Notes: generated by a model not told the origin, from the letters alone. Counted from the stretch's first letter, positions 1 to 6,597 are shown. The stretch is 6,961 bases of DNA from Enterovibrio sp042096095 (GCA_042096095.1 JBELME010000229.1:1-6961), one strand, 5' to 3'. Program-made: numbers and translations.

Positions 1-839
1 GATCAGCCCCGAACCCTTCGAGTAAGTCATTACCGCGACCACCGGCGGCAAAGTCTGCTGTTGCTGTGTCTAAAACAATGTGGTCATCGCCACCGCCGCC
101 CATGACGTTTTGCGGCTCTTCGATAGGCGCTTCGTTATCTCCCCAGATGCCGAGTTTGTTTTGATATTCTTGCCCTGTTCGAAATACAAAATCATCCGCA
201 GTCAGATCCATTGCTGTTGTTTTGTTTAGCGTGATGGTCGCGCCTGTCGAAAGCGTGATAACGGTTGTTTGCCCGACTTGTTGAATATCCAGTTCGTCAA
301 AATGGGTATGAATGGCGGGGTCGATACTGATGGTGTCTACGCCAACCTCAAAGTCCACGATACGATCATGGCCAGAATGGTGGGTTGGGTTAGACGCGTC
401 GTAGTTTGGATCTGAGTCTAGAATGGATGAGCCAAAGTGATAAATATCTGCGCCATCGCCGCCGATATAAAACTGGTCGTTGTGATTACCTGAGAGAAAA
501 TCGTCACTGTCTCCGCCATTTAGCTTCGTGCCGTCTCCCGCGTCTCCTGCGACTTGGAGGACATCGTTACCGACTCCTCCATTGAGCACATCGCCGTCAC
601 CGAGGCTGACAAGGACATCATTCCCCGTGCCGCCACCAAGTTGGTCACCGCCGTACCCCTCGAGCCAGTCGCTTCCTCTGCCTCCAGATATTGAAGCACC
701 CGAATTCTGCATCGCCAACGATTAAATCATTGCCACCACCACCCGATACTCGGACTGTTTGATTTTCTTCAGCGTTTGGATCAAGGTGATCAGCCACGTA
801 TATAACATCGTTCTCGTTTGTACCTTGAATAGATGACAT
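1..839 (-). CDS. RTX-type calcium-binding repeat protein, 5' part, with apparent frameshift
   Basis: This is the first ~279 codons of a gene that runs off the left edge. The ATG at 839-837 is chosen because an AGGGAG ribosome site lies 7-8 nt upstream and the protein (MSSIQGTNENDVIYVAD...) enters repeat sequence at once. About eight nonapeptide-like units fit the RTX Ca-binding pattern GGxGxDxLx, for example GGGGNDLIVGD, GGTGNDVLVS, GGVGNDVLQV and GGRGNDLLEG. A segment HDRIVDFEVGVDTISID resembles those that flank RTX blocks. RTX proteins are usually exported by type I secretion using a C-terminal signal, which here would lie outside the window. I see no N-terminal signal peptide. The frame breaks near codon 46: one extra C in the CCC at 699-701 shifts the reading by one base, after which the frame stays open to base 1. 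This is either a sequencing error or a real inactivation. The specific function (adhesin, enzyme or toxin) cannot be told. Confidence 0.8.
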
Positions 840-845
840 AAGAAA

Positions 846-852
846 CTCCCTG
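846..852 (-). promoter_or_regulatory. Ribosome binding site of the RTX gene
   Basis: On the minus strand CAGGGAG precedes the ATG at 839 with about 6 nt between. It decides the start: the same frame is open upstream to 1010, but no comparable site precedes any earlier start codon, and the upstream residues do not look like RTX sequence. Confidence 0.6.
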
Positions 853-866
853 TTTTTATTTGAATG

Positions 867-875
867 CAGATACCA
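867..875 (-). promoter_or_regulatory. Tentative extended -10 promoter of the RTX gene
   Basis: The minus strand reads TGGTATCTG, that is TG-n-TATCTG, an extended -10 pattern with only three of six hexamer matches. A start site near 860 would leave a leader of about 20 nt containing the ribosome site. There is no -35 hexamer at the expected distance (AAAGCG lies there), so an activator would be needed. A lux-box-like half lies just upstream at 902-913. This is pattern reading only. Confidence 0.25.
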
Positions 876-1189
876 AAAGAATGCAGTTACGCTTTCAGTG
901 CCGATCCTACAGGGCGTTATTCGTCTCAATATGTTACTTACATTAGACTTGTCTTTTTTAATCTGTTTATTTGAATTTGTAGCAATAGCGAATATGTTGA
1001 TTGATAACATGACAGCGCTTGTTTCATGTATTAAACACAGCTATCTAAGTGGTGTGAAAAAGAGGTTTTTATTCATTGTAAAAAGGAGTGAGGGTTATTT
1101 AGAACTTATGCCACGCCATATTCATTTTTTTCCGTGTTCATCCTATTTAAATGGCGTGGTCGCGCTGGTTGGGAATATTCACGAAATAT

Positions 1190-1211
1190 AGGTGAGGCGC
1201 GAAAATCACCT
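1190..1211 (-). terminator. Possible weak terminator after napF
   Basis: AGGTGA and TCACCT form a perfect 6-bp stem around a 10-nt loop, starting 14 nt beyond the napF stop codon. On the minus strand the stem is followed by ATATTTCG, a poor U tract. It is well placed to end the dmsD-napF transcript, but the stem is short and the tail weak, so it may be inefficient or coincidental. Confidence 0.3.
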
Positions 1212-1224
1212 TGGGTATAATTAT

Positions 1225-1779
1225 TTATCGCATCACGATTTGTATGGCATGAGCAGGGCAGGCGACGCGGCATTGGGCGCAACCGGAACATTTTTCTGAG
1301 TCGATAGCGATACTGCGATTTACAGTGTCAATTGCTTGATGAGGGCATGCCTCAGAGCAGGATTGGCAAGGCGCACTCATTTGGCGAATGCACATGCCAG
1401 ATAGCGTGGCGATAGCCCCTGTGGATGGCAATGTATCAGGTGATGCATTGGCCAATGCTAGGGTGGGACACGCGCGTTGGCATTCTCTGCATTCAGTGCA
1501 CGCGCCGCCATCTAAAGTAAGTGCTGGCTTACCTTCAATCATGCTGATAATGCGCGGTGGGCAAGCATCGGCACACTTTCCACACCCGTCACACAAACGA
1601 TTCAACAGACTTTCATCAACCGCTGTCGGTGGCCTTGGCACAGTGCGTTTTGCGGCAAGGCCTGCTTGTGATTTTACGGGCTTACTGACGCCAGACCACA
1701 AGCCACGAAACAGCCCACGACGGCTGCATGTTTGCATGTTGAGTTGTGCAGTGTAATAACGCTCGTCTCTGTCAGACAT
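1225..1779 (-). CDS. napF: NapF-type ferredoxin with four [4Fe-4S] clusters
   Basis: This 184-residue soluble iron-sulfur protein resembles NapF. Four cysteine sets are visible: C63-C66-C69-C73, C94-C97-C100-C104, an unusually spaced third set (C130, C138, C141, C145), and C164-C167-C170-C174. Each set ends in Cys-Pro. Near the N-terminus SRRGLFRG (residues 19-26) is the typical NapF start; it resembles a twin-arginine motif, but no hydrophobic segment follows, so the protein should stay in the cytoplasm. In the family NapF accompanies periplasmic nitrate reductase and contacts NapA during Fe-S maturation. Here it follows the chaperone gene by 18 nt and no nap genes are visible, so a role with DmsA is inferred. 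The ATG at 1779 has only a weak AGG about 12 nt upstream; Met15 is an alternative start but lacks any ribosome site. It is slightly longer than E. coli NapF. Confidence 0.85.
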   Translation of the reverse strand: MSDRDERYYTAQLNMQTCSRRGLFRGLWSGVSKPVKSQAGLAAKRTVPRPPTAVDESLLNRLCDGCGKCADACPPRIISMIEGKPALTLDGGACTECRECQRACPTLALANASPDTLPSTGAIATLSGMCIRQMSAPCQSCSEACPHQAIDTVNRSIAIDSEKCSGCAQCRVACPAHAIQIVMR

Positions 1780-1797
1780 GATGAATTGCAGCCTGTA

Positions 1798-2304
1798 TTA
1801 GCGGTAAACCGTCACGATTTTGTATTGTGCATCCACCTGAGAAGCCAGTTGCTCCAACGTACCTTCAGCCAATAAGCTCAGGCCTTGGTAAAACTCGGTG
1901 GTTGCGCCTTCACGCATTACTGCGAAGAAACGCGGTGCCCACGTCAGTACATGGTCTGTGAGGAAGGTTTGCAACGATACCAAGCTCTCGTTATGTGCCA
2001 TTTCNNNNNNNNNNNNNNNNNNNNNNNNNNNNNNNNNNNNNNNNNNNNNNNNNNNNNNNNNNNNNNNNNNNNNNNNNNNNNNNNNNNNNNNNNNNNNNNN
2101 NNNNTGCAAGTCAGGGCGTGCTTTTAACAGGGCTAAGCCGTGTTCCACTTTGTCGTTTCTTACTTCAACAGGCCATTCATCGAACAGCGCTTCGTCGTAC
2201 AAGGCATTAATAAACGCGGCATCTGGCGCTTGGTGCAGAGCGCGGTAAAAAAAGTGGCTAGCGATGGTAAGGCTTGCAAGCGTTTGGTAACGAAAGTCAT
2301 TCAT
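1798..2304 (-). CDS. dmsD: TorD/DmsD-family molybdoenzyme chaperone, interrupted by assembly gap
   Basis: This is a cytoplasmic chaperone that, in the family, binds the Tat leader of a molybdoenzyme and holds it until the cofactor is inserted. The visible N-terminal 66 residues (MNDFRYQTLASLTIASHFFYRAL...) and C-terminal 68 residues are helical and fit TorD/DmsD proteins. The best signature is DHVLTWAPRFF near the C-terminal half, matching the family pattern of His-x3-Trp-x3-Phe, followed by FYQGLSLLAEGTL. The central part, where the most conserved family motif lies, is hidden by 100 N. Aligned from memory with E. coli DmsD, about 70 residues are missing rather than 34, so the N run is probably a nominal length. 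Position after dmsABC and before napF suggests DmsA as the client. The start at 2304 has no clear Shine-Dalgarno sequence. TorD or YnfI are alternative names for the same family. Confidence 0.8.
   Translation of the reverse strand: MNDFRYQTLASLTIASHFFYRALHQAPDAAFINALYDEALFDEWPVEVRNDKVEHGLALLKARPDLXXXXXXXXXXXXXXXXXXXXXXXXXXXXXXXXXXEMAHNESLVSLQTFLTDHVLTWAPRFFAVMREGATTEFYQGLSLLAEGTLEQLASQVDAQYKIVTVYR
2005..2104. other. Assembly gap (100 N)
   Basis: Exactly 100 undetermined bases fall inside the chaperone gene. The round number suggests a placeholder of unknown true length. The reading frame happens to stay in register across 100 bases, which constrains the true length to one more than a multiple of three if the gene is intact. 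Confidence 0.95.
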
Positions 2305-2340
2305 GGCAATGGGCTTATTCGACTGAAATTAATAAATAAA

Positions 2341-2400
2341 ACAAACTGATAAAAATAAAAAGACGGTAAAAAAAGAAAAAACGAACACGAAAAAAGAAAA
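2341..2400 (-). repeat. Low-complexity U-rich tract upstream of dmsD
   Basis: On the plus strand 42 of these 60 bases are A and 50 are purine. The minus-strand transcript would therefore carry long U and UC runs, such as TTTTTTC and TTTTTTTACC, between the dmsC terminator and the dmsD start. No protein or known element is recognised here. It could be an unstructured read-through leader or simple low-complexity sequence. Confidence 0.5.
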
Positions 2401-2408
2401 ATGTGACG

Positions 2409-2447
2409 CGATAAAACGAAAACAAGGGGCTGGCTATCCAGCCCCTT
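2409..2447 (-). terminator. Intrinsic terminator after dmsC
   Basis: AAGGGGCTGG (2424-2433) pairs perfectly with CCAGCCCCTT (2438-2447) around a 4-nt loop. On the minus strand the stem is followed by GTTTTCGTTTTATCG, an adequate U-rich tail. It begins 19 nt beyond the dmsC stop. On the plus strand no T run follows, so it acts on minus-strand transcripts. It should end or reduce transcription between dmsABC and the dmsD-napF pair. Confidence 0.85.
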
Positions 2448-2466
2448 TGGAACGTATTGGCGATGC

Positions 2467-3309
2467 TTACATGCCAGAACTTGCGCTGATGAAGGCGTCG
2501 TAGAAGAACGCACGACCAGACAATTCTGCCATTACCACCATCAAGAACGCGGCAATGGTGATGCCAGCGTTTTTGTTGTTGCCACGCAATGCTTGAGAAG
2601 CAAACAACACGACACCTGATGCCATCAAACCGATGCGCGCCATGGTGAAGGTTTCAGCGTTCGCAATGGCGAATGGGTGGGTGTAAGCGTCTAGTTGGCC
2701 TAGCCACACCGCATAACCGCCAAAGCCAATCAAAGAAATTACCATGGTGATCAGTGCAGCCATACCCAGCGTGCGATCCGCACAGGCTTGGGCTTTACCA
2801 AGCTGAGGGGCAAGCACACGCAATGCCATCGCTGCTGCAATTGGGCCAACAACGCCTGCCGTCATCAGGAATTGGAAGGTTGTCCAATGTGAGTTCCAGC
2901 TCACCACGGTTGGCAAACGGTACACGTTAACAATCGCAAGGATGAAGACCACACCCAGTGCCATGGCTGCTGGTAGCGTGAGCTTTTGCAGTGTTGGTTG
3001 AATGTTCAACACGCGCAGCGCGGTGTAGGTAAAGGCTGCGCCACCAAACAGTGAAAGCGCAACGATTTCCAAGCTCAGCGCTGACAGGTGTGCCAGACCA
3101 AACATGACGTTGAACATGCGGAATGGCTGACCCAAGTGCGTCACCGATGCCATTGCACCTAGACCGAGCAATGCCAGTGATGCCATGAATGCGATGTTCA
3201 TGCCTTTGCGTTCAGGTTTGAAGAACAGCTCAACCAACCCTAGCGCGATAAACATACCGACGGCGGATTGCGCCAGAACGGTAAAGAAAACCAGCGATAA
3301 TTCACTCAT
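2467..3309 (-). CDS. dmsC: DMSO reductase membrane anchor subunit DmsC
   Basis: This 280-residue integral membrane protein anchors the reductase and oxidises menaquinol, passing electrons to DmsB. Eight hydrophobic helices are visible at about residues 4-30, 36-57, 75-98, 109-131, 147-167, 181-204, 221-241 and 248-270. This matches the eight spans and ~287 residues of E. coli DmsC. The THLGQPFRMFN segment at 57-67 contains His58, corresponding to the quinol-site histidine (His65) of E. coli DmsC. ELSGRAFFY near the C-terminus is also a family signature. The ATG at 3309 overlaps the dmsB stop in an ATGA, with AGAGGT about 7 nt upstream inside dmsB, so translation is probably coupled. The gene ends just before a strong terminator, making it the last gene of the main transcript. 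Confidence 0.93.
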   Translation of the reverse strand: MSELSLVFFTVLAQSAVGMFIALGLVELFFKPERKGMNIAFMASLALLGLGAMASVTHLGQPFRMFNVMFGLAHLSALSLEIVALSLFGGAAFTYTALRVLNIQPTLQKLTLPAAMALGVVFILAIVNVYRLPTVVSWNSHWTTFQFLMTAGVVGPIAAAMALRVLAPQLGKAQACADRTLGMAALITMVISLIGFGGYAVWLGQLDAYTHPFAIANAETFTMARIGLMASGVVLFASQALRGNNKNAGITIAAFLMVVMAELSGRAFFYDAFISASSGM

Positions 3310-3932
3310 AGCGATACCTCTGTCGGGTTTTGGATGCTGCCGGTAGTGTCACCCGTTGGACGAGAGTTACGACACGTGGTCACGATCAAGTTAGGTGAAG
3401 TCAGACGCGGGTCTGGCAATGGCGCAACGTCGTTCTTGGTGCCATACATTTCACGAAGTTCATCCATTGGACCAAAATCCAACGCACGCAATGGGCAAGA
3501 TTCAACACACACAGGCTTGCGGCCTTCAGCAACGCGCTCGTAACAGCCATCACACTTGGTCATGTGTTTCTTTTCAGGGTGGTATTGCGGTGCGCCGTAA
3601 GGGCACGCCATGCCACAGTACTGACAGCCCACACACACGTCTTTATCGACAACCACAAGGCCGTCTTCAGTGCGCTTGTGCATCGCACCTGTTGGACAGG
3701 CTTTCACACACGCTGGGTTTGAGCAGTGGTTACATGAAATCGACATGTAGTAGGCGTAAACGTTTTGGCTTACTGTGCCATCATCGTTTTGTACCCAGTC
3801 ACCGCCGGCGTATTCGTAAACACGACGCCAGTTAACGCCCACAGGCAGATCGCTGCGGTCTTTACATGAAACCTGACAGGTTTTACAGCCAGTACACTTA
3901 CTGGTATCAACATGGAATCCGTATTGAGTCAT
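3306..3932 (-). CDS. dmsB: DMSO reductase iron-sulfur subunit DmsB
   Basis: This 208-residue electron-transfer subunit (E. coli DmsB has 205) carries electrons from DmsC to DmsA. Sixteen cysteines form four [4Fe-4S] sites: C13-C16-C19-C23, C67-C70-C75-C79, C100-C103-C106-C110, and C127-C130-C142-C146. The last three sets are followed by Pro, as is usual for this family. There is no signal peptide, as expected for a subunit exported as a passenger on the Tat leader of its partner DmsA. A strong AGGGGAG ribosome site lies about 8 nt before the ATG at 3932, in the 14-nt spacer after the dmsA stop. The 3' end overlaps dmsC by 4 nt. Related proteins such as YnfG, or subunits of other molybdoenzymes, share this architecture, but the flanking dmsA and dmsC fix the assignment. 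Confidence 0.95.
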   Translation of the reverse strand: MTQYGFHVDTSKCTGCKTCQVSCKDRSDLPVGVNWRRVYEYAGGDWVQNDDGTVSQNVYAYYMSISCNHCSNPACVKACPTGAMHKRTEDGLVVVDKDVCVGCQYCGMACPYGAPQYHPEKKHMTKCDGCYERVAEGRKPVCVESCPLRALDFGPMDELREMYGTKNDVAPLPDPRLTSPNLIVTTCRNSRPTGDTTGSIQNPTEVSL

Positions 3933-3946
3933 CTATTTATCTCCCC

Positions 3947-6373
3947 TTAAACCTTGGCCACTTGAACCAAAATGGTGTGCTGAGGATTCCCCTTCGACAG
4001 TGGTGTGTTCTTCTGTGAGGTCAATGTGTTGATACAACCGCCCAAATCGACGCCGTCTTTATCTGGGTTGTACCAAGCACCTTGGCCTAGCGCAGTTACG
4101 CCCGGCATGATGCGCGGGGTTACTTTGATGGCAACGCGAATTTCGCCACGATCGTTGAACACGCGAACATAGTCGCCACTTTCAAGACCACGTGCTTTCG
4201 CATCAATTGGGTTCATCCAAATGCCGTCGAACACCACTTCACGCAGCCACGGAATGTTGTGGTAAGTAGAGTGCGTGCGGCCTTTGGTGTGGTAACCAAA
4301 GAATTGAAGCGGGAACTGCTCGGTCTTTGGATCCAGGTGGCTTTCCCATGTGGTCACGTACTGAGGAATAGGCGTGATGATTTCATCGTCAGCCAAGGTC
4401 CATTCTTTTGCGATGGTTTCCAGCTTGGTGGAGTAGATTTCAATCTTGCCAGACGGCGTGCCAAGGGCGTGCTTCTCTGGATCGTTACGGAAATCTTCCA
4501 GTGCGATACGGCCTTCTTTTGGCGCTGCCAAGGTGTAAGGACCGTTTTTACGCAGATCAGCCAAGGTTGGTAGGTTCGCATCTTTTGCACGCGCACCTTC
4601 GTAAAGGTATTCCAACCAACCGTCACGGGTGCGGCCTTCGGTGAACGCCTCTTTCACGCCTAGGCGCTCTGACAGACCCACACACATGTCGTAGGCGCAA
4701 CGCGTTTCGTACAATGGTTCGATAGCACGAACCAGCGGGAACACGCCGCCCAATGAACCTGAAGAGTAACCGTCAGAGCTCACTTCGTTGTTTTCGATGG
4801 TGGTCACGTCTGGTAGAAGCAGGTCAGCGAAACGCGCAGACGAGGTCATGTGGTTATCACACACCACAATGAATTCAGCTTGGGTTTCATCTTCGATCAG
4901 TTTGCGGTGTTTGTTGATGTCCGCGTGCTGGTTCATGATCATGTTGCCTGAGTAGCTCAGTAGGAACTTGATCGGGGTACGCAGGCGTTCCGCACCTTGA
5001 ATGCCGTCGGTTTTGTCGGTCATTTCGTGGTGACGGTAAATCGCATCGCTCCATTTAAAGAACGGCACTTTTACTTGAATCGGGTTAACGCCGGTTGGAA
5101 TGCGTGGCGCTGGGTAGCTCCAGTTTGCTGGCATATCACCGGTGTTCGTGCCAGGGCGGCCGATGTTACCCGTTAGGATTGGCAGCATCACGATCGCACG
5201 AGACGTTTGCTCGCCGTTCGCCTGACGTTGAATACCCGTACCTTGGGTAATGAAACACGCTTTTGCCGTGCCGATTTCACGCGCAAGTTGCACGATTTGA
5301 TCAAGAGGAATACCGGTGATTTTCGATGCCCACGCAGGCGTCTTCTCGATGCCGTCAGGACCTTGACCTAAGATGTGCGCTTTGTAGTGACCGTTTTGCG
5401 GTGCGCTGGCTGGCAGGGTAGACGCGTCGTAGCCTTGGCAGTACTTGTTCAAGAAATCTTGGTCAACCAAGTTCTCGGTGATCAAGGTGTGTGCGATACC
5501 TTCAACCAGTGCCGCATCAGTACCTGGGCGGATTGGTAGCCAGAGATCTTCTTTACCCAACATGGTGTCGGTGTAACGCGGATCGATAATGACGGTACGC
5601 ACGTTATTCTTACGCTGTGCGTTGATGTGCTCGTGGATCTCACCACCACCACTCATGCGGGTTTCCGCAGGGTTATAACCGAACATCACCAGCAGATCAG
5701 CGTTTTCGATTTCCGTGGTATAGCTACCGTAAGCAGACGGTTTGATGGAGCCGTAAGTGAACGGCAGAGCAAACTGAATTTGGCCCCAGCTGTAGTTACC
5801 GTAGTAATCAAGGAAACCACCCACAAGGTTGAACAGACGCTTGAAGCAGTCTTTACCGTCGGTGCGGTAACCTTGTGTGCCTGAGCCATACGTAATAAAG
5901 ATCGAATCATTACCGTATTCTGTGATGGTGTATTGGAGTTTTTCCGCCATCAGATCCAGCGCTTCGTCCCAGCTAATGCGTTCGAACTGGCCTTCGCCAC
6001 GTTTGCCGATACGCTTCATTGGGTATTTCAGGCGGTCTGGGTTGTAAACACGGTGTTTGATAGAGCGGCCACGCAGACACGCACGCACTTGGTGATTACC
6101 AAAGCCTTGGTCATCGCCACGGTTGTCTGATTCAATTTGAGTGATCACGCCGTTTTGGGTGTGTACTTGCAGCGCACAACGGCTACCACAGTTCACCATA
6201 CAAGCAGACCATACCGTTTGGGTTTCAACGGCGTTTTGTACGGTGGTTTTGGCAACCGCTTTCAGTGGTAAACCAGCAGCCAGTGCCGAGCCACCACCGA
6301 TGGCAGCCCCCCACTTCATGAAGCTTCGACGCTTCATCGGCGCTAATACCGCCTTATCGATCCAGTTTTTCAT
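3947..6373 (-). CDS. dmsA: DMSO reductase catalytic subunit DmsA (Tat-exported, Mo-bisMGD)
   Basis: Starting at the ATG at 6373 the protein has 808 residues (E. coli DmsA has 814). It reduces dimethyl sulfoxide and probably other S- or N-oxides. Residues 13-19 (MKRRSFM) followed by a hydrophobic run to about residue 41 form a twin-arginine signal, with likely cleavage near AVA-K. A [4Fe-4S] site follows: C58, C62, C66 and C99, the last in VRACLRGRS. The molybdopterin oxidoreductase core includes ETRMSGGG and IDPRYTDT. YGNYSWGQ near residue 195 carries the serine expected to ligate molybdenum. The C-terminal dinucleotide-binding domain (about 688-804) has HSTYHN, FNDRGE and KGNPQHT. The frame is open further upstream (TTG at 6463, ATG at 6445 and 6379), but only the 6373 start has a purine-rich GTGAGA at suitable distance. 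YnfE-like paralogues are close alternatives; the DMSO label is by family. Confidence 0.94.
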   Translation of the reverse strand: MKNWIDKAVLAPMKRRSFMKWGAAIGGGSALAAGLPLKAVAKTTVQNAVETQTVWSACMVNCGSRCALQVHTQNGVITQIESDNRGDDQGFGNHQVRACLRGRSIKHRVYNPDRLKYPMKRIGKRGEGQFERISWDEALDLMAEKLQYTITEYGNDSIFITYGSGTQGYRTDGKDCFKRLFNLVGGFLDYYGNYSWGQIQFALPFTYGSIKPSAYGSYTTEIENADLLVMFGYNPAETRMSGGGEIHEHINAQRKNNVRTVIIDPRYTDTMLGKEDLWLPIRPGTDAALVEGIAHTLITENLVDQDFLNKYCQGYDASTLPASAPQNGHYKAHILGQGPDGIEKTPAWASKITGIPLDQIVQLAREIGTAKACFITQGTGIQRQANGEQTSRAIVMLPILTGNIGRPGTNTGDMPANWSYPAPRIPTGVNPIQVKVPFFKWSDAIYRHHEMTDKTDGIQGAERLRTPIKFLLSYSGNMIMNQHADINKHRKLIEDETQAEFIVVCDNHMTSSARFADLLLPDVTTIENNEVSSDGYSSGSLGGVFPLVRAIEPLYETRCAYDMCVGLSERLGVKEAFTEGRTRDGWLEYLYEGARAKDANLPTLADLRKNGPYTLAAPKEGRIALEDFRNDPEKHALGTPSGKIEIYSTKLETIAKEWTLADDEIITPIPQYVTTWESHLDPKTEQFPLQFFGYHTKGRTHSTYHNIPWLREVVFDGIWMNPIDAKARGLESGDYVRVFNDRGEIRVAIKVTPRIMPGVTALGQGAWYNPDKDGVDLGGCINTLTSQKNTPLSKGNPQHTILVQVAKV

Positions 6374-6522
6374 TGTCATTCTCACATCGCTTTCGCGAAT
6401 CTGTGTGCTAATTGACTTAGCTATTTTTATTTGCTTCAAACCCATTAACAAAACATTCACCAAATGAATGATTGTCAGGGTCTGAAACGTAGAATTTTTG
6501 ATGAAATATTGCGATGAGAACT

Positions 6523-6555
6523 ATAAATATTCCCTAAATGTGAGGGAATATTTAT
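6523..6555. repeat. Perfect 13-bp inverted repeat in the dmsA leader
   Basis: ATAAATATTCCCT (6523-6535) and AGGGAATATTTAT (6543-6555) are exact reverse complements separated by 7 nt. The element begins about 8 nt downstream of the start site predicted from the FNR box. No T run follows on either strand, so it is not an ordinary terminator. It could be a dimeric regulator's operator or a stem at the 5' end of the mRNA. Confidence 0.8.
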
Positions 6556-6568
6556 TGGGGGGAAATTA

Positions 6569-6574
6569 GTGCTA
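6569..6574 (-). promoter_or_regulatory. Tentative -10 element of the dmsA promoter
   Basis: TAGCAC on the minus strand matches three of six consensus positions, including the first T and A. It lies at the spacing expected for a promoter activated by FNR bound near -41.5, which would put the start site near 6563. The hexamer match is poor, so the call rests mainly on the FNR box position. Confidence 0.35.
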
Positions 6575-6597
6575 CACGCAACATGAATGACGCTTTG

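Larger units (their letters stand above)
840..1224. other. Intergenic region between napF and the RTX gene
   Basis: These 385 bases show no gene I would defend. A 97-codon plus-strand frame with a GTG start (898-1191) has no ribosome site and no recognisable protein features. The region holds a possible weak terminator (1190-1211), a 9-bp inverted repeat with a 31-nt loop (1111-1119 with 1151-1159), a lux-box-like half site (902-913) and the tentative RTX promoter. It is much richer in A+T than the flanking genes. Confidence 0.6.

Noticed and set aside
995..1011. ATGTT-N7-AACAT with a TTGAT core upstream of the RTX gene
   Set aside because: Only one FNR half is present and the 5-bp arms are expected by chance in AT-rich DNA.
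898..1191. 97-codon plus-strand frame with a hydrophobic N-terminal half
   Set aside because: It has a GTG start without a ribosome site and no recognisable motif, and the interval looks like ordinary AT-rich spacer. Not reported as a gene.
1388..1756. 122-codon plus-strand frame opposite napF
   Set aside because: It is the antisense shadow of a gene with four clear cysteine cluster motifs.
2399..2406. CRP-like half AAATGTGA upstream of dmsD
   Set aside because: The partner half TCACATTT is absent at the required spacing.
6374..6463. N-terminal extension of dmsA to the TTG at 6463 or ATG at 6445
   Set aside because: No ribosome site precedes these codons, and the added 30 or 24 residues would push the Tat motif unusually far from the N-terminus.
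6536..6543. CRP-like half AAATGTGA inside the dmsA leader palindrome
   Set aside because: The second half is missing and the bases mostly form the palindrome's loop.
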